This document shows, in pieces, positions 61,377 to 64,000 of a DNA stretch of 64,000 bases. This stretch comes from Agelaius tricolor. Lineage: Eukaryota > Chordata > Aves > Passeriformes > Icteridae. Both the position numbers and the translations under genes were made by a program. Under the pieces are notes generated by a model. The model did no database searches, was not told the origin of the DNA, and was given only the letters and a program-made list of their open reading frames with translations. The stretch is from contig JALJCS010000001.1 of assembly GCA_023055355.1 (NCBI GenBank), forward strand, positions 109,012,881-109,076,880, given 5' to 3'. The number at the start of each line of letters is the position of its first letter. The first letter of the stretch is position 1.

Positions 61377-64000
61377 TTTGCTACTAACAAAGAGAGGCAT
61401 TCTCATGTTGCTTTAGAAAAACAGGGTATCCTTTATAGTCAAGATAATTAATGTAATTGCCAATAGTTTTAAGAACTACACTGGCTTCTTAGTGCTTGTT
61501 CTACTTCCACTGTTTTTCTTCACACTTTCTGACCATTACTACTAATGTTTGAAATGCCTGATACATATTTTGACAAATGGGTTCCCAACTACTGTGCCCA
61601 CTGCTCCAACTCCACTGCAGTGACTGAGGACAAGAGAAGGTAAAGCTGATGCTCCTTGAAATCTGAAGAGTTAGAGGATGGACTCTAAACAAAAGCCACT
61701 CTGCTTTTAGTATAAAAATGCCCATAACAAAGTCTTTTATCAACCAGTTTTTCTCTGATTAACAGCTTAAGCAGATGAAACTATTTAGCAACCCAGAAAG
61801 ATAAGCCCTGTACAGAATTTATTAAGCAGAAAAAAAATTTACAGACACACATATATATTTTTTAAAAAATATGATTATGTGTATATATAAAATTGAATAA
61901 AGGATCAGTTTGAGGAGAGACAGAAAAGTATGGGTTGGGATAATAACAGTTCAAAGTTTTGATTTTTTACAGCACTTCAACGAACAATAAAAGCCTTGAA
62001 TAAATAGTTTCATAAGCTAATTTAAATAAAATACAGTATTCTAAACAGTTACCCGCAGTCTATAACAATCCAAAATAATATTGACACAGCATTTTACAAA
62101 GACCATTTCACTATCAATCCTTTAATGTCATTATTCAACCTGTTCTTTTGACAGTGCTCTTTACACCGTGTTCTCAACAGTTGGTAACCAATGCCTATAT
62201 TCAATCCACATATATAGATATATAAATACATTTTTTCATTGAAACATTTTTCTCAGCACAGTTAAAAGGAAGACTTAATTATATCCATGCTTCCTAAAGC
62301 AAAGGCATATAGACACTGTGGGTGGTTCTTGAAACCCTTCCCTCCCCTCTTCTTGTGGTGGTCCCTAAGAATCTGGCAGCAGGAACAGCTCAATATACAG
62401 CTACAAATGCTGAGTCTGAAAACCATATATTCCCTGTGTTCCCACGGCACAAAGCTCAGCCACGGATGTCACCACAGACAAGCGACCACCACAATCACCG
62501 TGAAGCTTCCAGTTGAATGAAAAGTCATTGGAAAAGAGAAAACCATAGAGGAAAAGGGGGAAAAAAAGTCAACAGATGGAGAAAAACAGAAAGAAAAAAA
62601 TCGTATTGATTGTGTTGCACTGAAGAAAAGATGCAGTTAATGTCACCAGAGAATCAATTCACTAAAGAGGGAGGTTAATGGGAAAATTATCTAAATGGCT
62701 TTGAAAAGAAGAGTAAAAAGATTTTAAAAACTTGCTTCTCCAGTATCTATTACACCTTTAAGCATACTTTTGATGAGATACTACTTTTATTTTCATCTGT
62801 TCAGAAAAATTAAGTAAATCTAAACTTGGATAACTGCCTAGTCTGAAAATCCAGACATGAAAAAGTTTTTAATTATTTTCTAATAAACCTTTGATAATGT
62901 ATTCTGGTTTGCTACAATATTATTTTAATGCCTCCACCAGAATAAAGTGTAGATTAAGACAAAATATACAATTTTATAAGAAATATATTAGAAGACACTA
63001 AGTCCAAAGAGGACAATTTTTAATGTCTGACTACAATCTATTTTTCCTTTAGAAACCATTTTAACAATAGTTTCCTGAATTATCATCATTTTAGAGATCA
63101 CAAATTGAAGTCAAAGCAATTTTATAGGCATAAATATAAGTTTTTTGGAGGGTGGGACAAAAGAATAGTTATAAGAGGCCTAAACTTTACTTCAGAAAGT
63201 GTCTAGGGTTTGCACACTCAAAGGCCCAGAGTTCTCATTGATTTCAAGCAAGCAAACTGTTCAGCAGAACACTCATGCTGATCACTGGATTTTTCTGAAT
63301 GCTCCTCTCTATAAAATGTGTGGATTTGTAATCCTCAGCTTGCCTGTGATTACATATGAATGAATTCTCCAGGGAAAAAAGAATTAAATTCTGTTCCCAA
63401 AGGCAGTATTGAGCAGCCTAAATTATAATATTTCTTGAAGCACATTCATTCTTGATTTATCCCTTCAAGAATTAGGACTGATTTTTCACTCCACACACCT
63501 GACACTAAAACACACCCAGCCTGGGCACAAAGACAATAGTCTCACAGAAGACAGAGATGAGAGGCACAGAGTGATTATAAGCTGAATGGTAAGTATGTAA
63601 GGAAATTATGATTGTACAGCCAGTCTACAGCTCTGACACCTTCTAAACTTCAAATATTCAACTTCAAATGGAGACAACTGCTTCAGAAGTAAAACCTTTA
63701 AGTGTGGTATCCCAGGTTTCCAAAACATGCTTGTAAATTAAACTCTCCTATACCCATATCTCCTCTGTATTTTGAACTAATGGAACATCTGTTGACATAG
63801 GAAATTTGTTAAATTCTCAGTGATCCAGCATCAGAGAGAAAATTATTTTACTGAATGAGTTTCATGAAGACTTCAATAGCACAGATGTGCTGTGGTTCTG
63901 CAGCCTCAGGAGTTTAGTCTACTTGGTGGAAAAGGGTGATGCTCTTCCTCATTGTGGCTGCTAACATTTCTACAGGCAAACTCAAAAATGGCACTAAACA

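Overview
The window is vertebrate nuclear DNA, almost certainly from a bird. It has long introns with GT/AG junctions, an AT-rich non-coding background, CR1-type LINE relics and a decayed LTR of the kind common in bird genomes. It holds two recognisable genes in tail-to-tail order. PRDM1 (BLIMP-1), on the + strand, lacks only its 5' exons. ATG5, on the - strand, enters the window through its last coding exon and 3' UTR. The same neighbour order is known in human 6q21.

Layout. 1-1936 is the PRDM1 intron upstream of the second PR-domain exon. It contains a CpG-rich block with a Maf/AP-1 type site (about 340-960) and, at 1721-1729, a Met-Glu-Lys mini-exon followed by a GT donor that would splice in frame to the next exon. 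This matches the start of the human PRDM1-beta isoform as I remember it. PRDM1 coding exons lie at 1937-2189 (end of PR domain), 9946-11054 (Ser/Pro-rich middle plus start of zinc finger 1), 11356-11484 (rest of finger 1, finger 2, start of finger 3) and 11898-12473 (rest of finger 3, fingers 4-5, acidic tail, stop). They join without a frameshift to 688 codons. The 3' UTR runs to about 13980 and carries seed matches for several miRNA families reported to act on PRDM1.

13981 to about 39998 is intergenic. I see no protein-coding gene there. It holds a paired E-box element, a CpG-rich patch, an ISRE-plus-AP-1 cluster near 16.6 kb, several GC-richer stretches with chance ORFs, and one degenerate solo LTR at about 34.1-34.4 kb. 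About 39999-42198 is the likely ATG5 3' UTR. 42199-42335 is the last ATG5 coding exon. 42336-64000 is the last ATG5 intron, AT-rich, with two CR1 fragments and simple repeats. No other ATG5 exon was recognised.

PRDM1 is a transcriptional repressor of plasma-cell and germ-cell differentiation. ATG5 is the acceptor of the ATG12 conjugate in autophagosome formation. Their adjacency is conserved synteny rather than an operon-like unit, although both 3' UTRs carry a miR-30 8-mer. I found no previously undescribed biological system. The most informative items are the conserved beta-isoform start, the intronic and 3' regulatory motif clusters, and the shared miRNA site.
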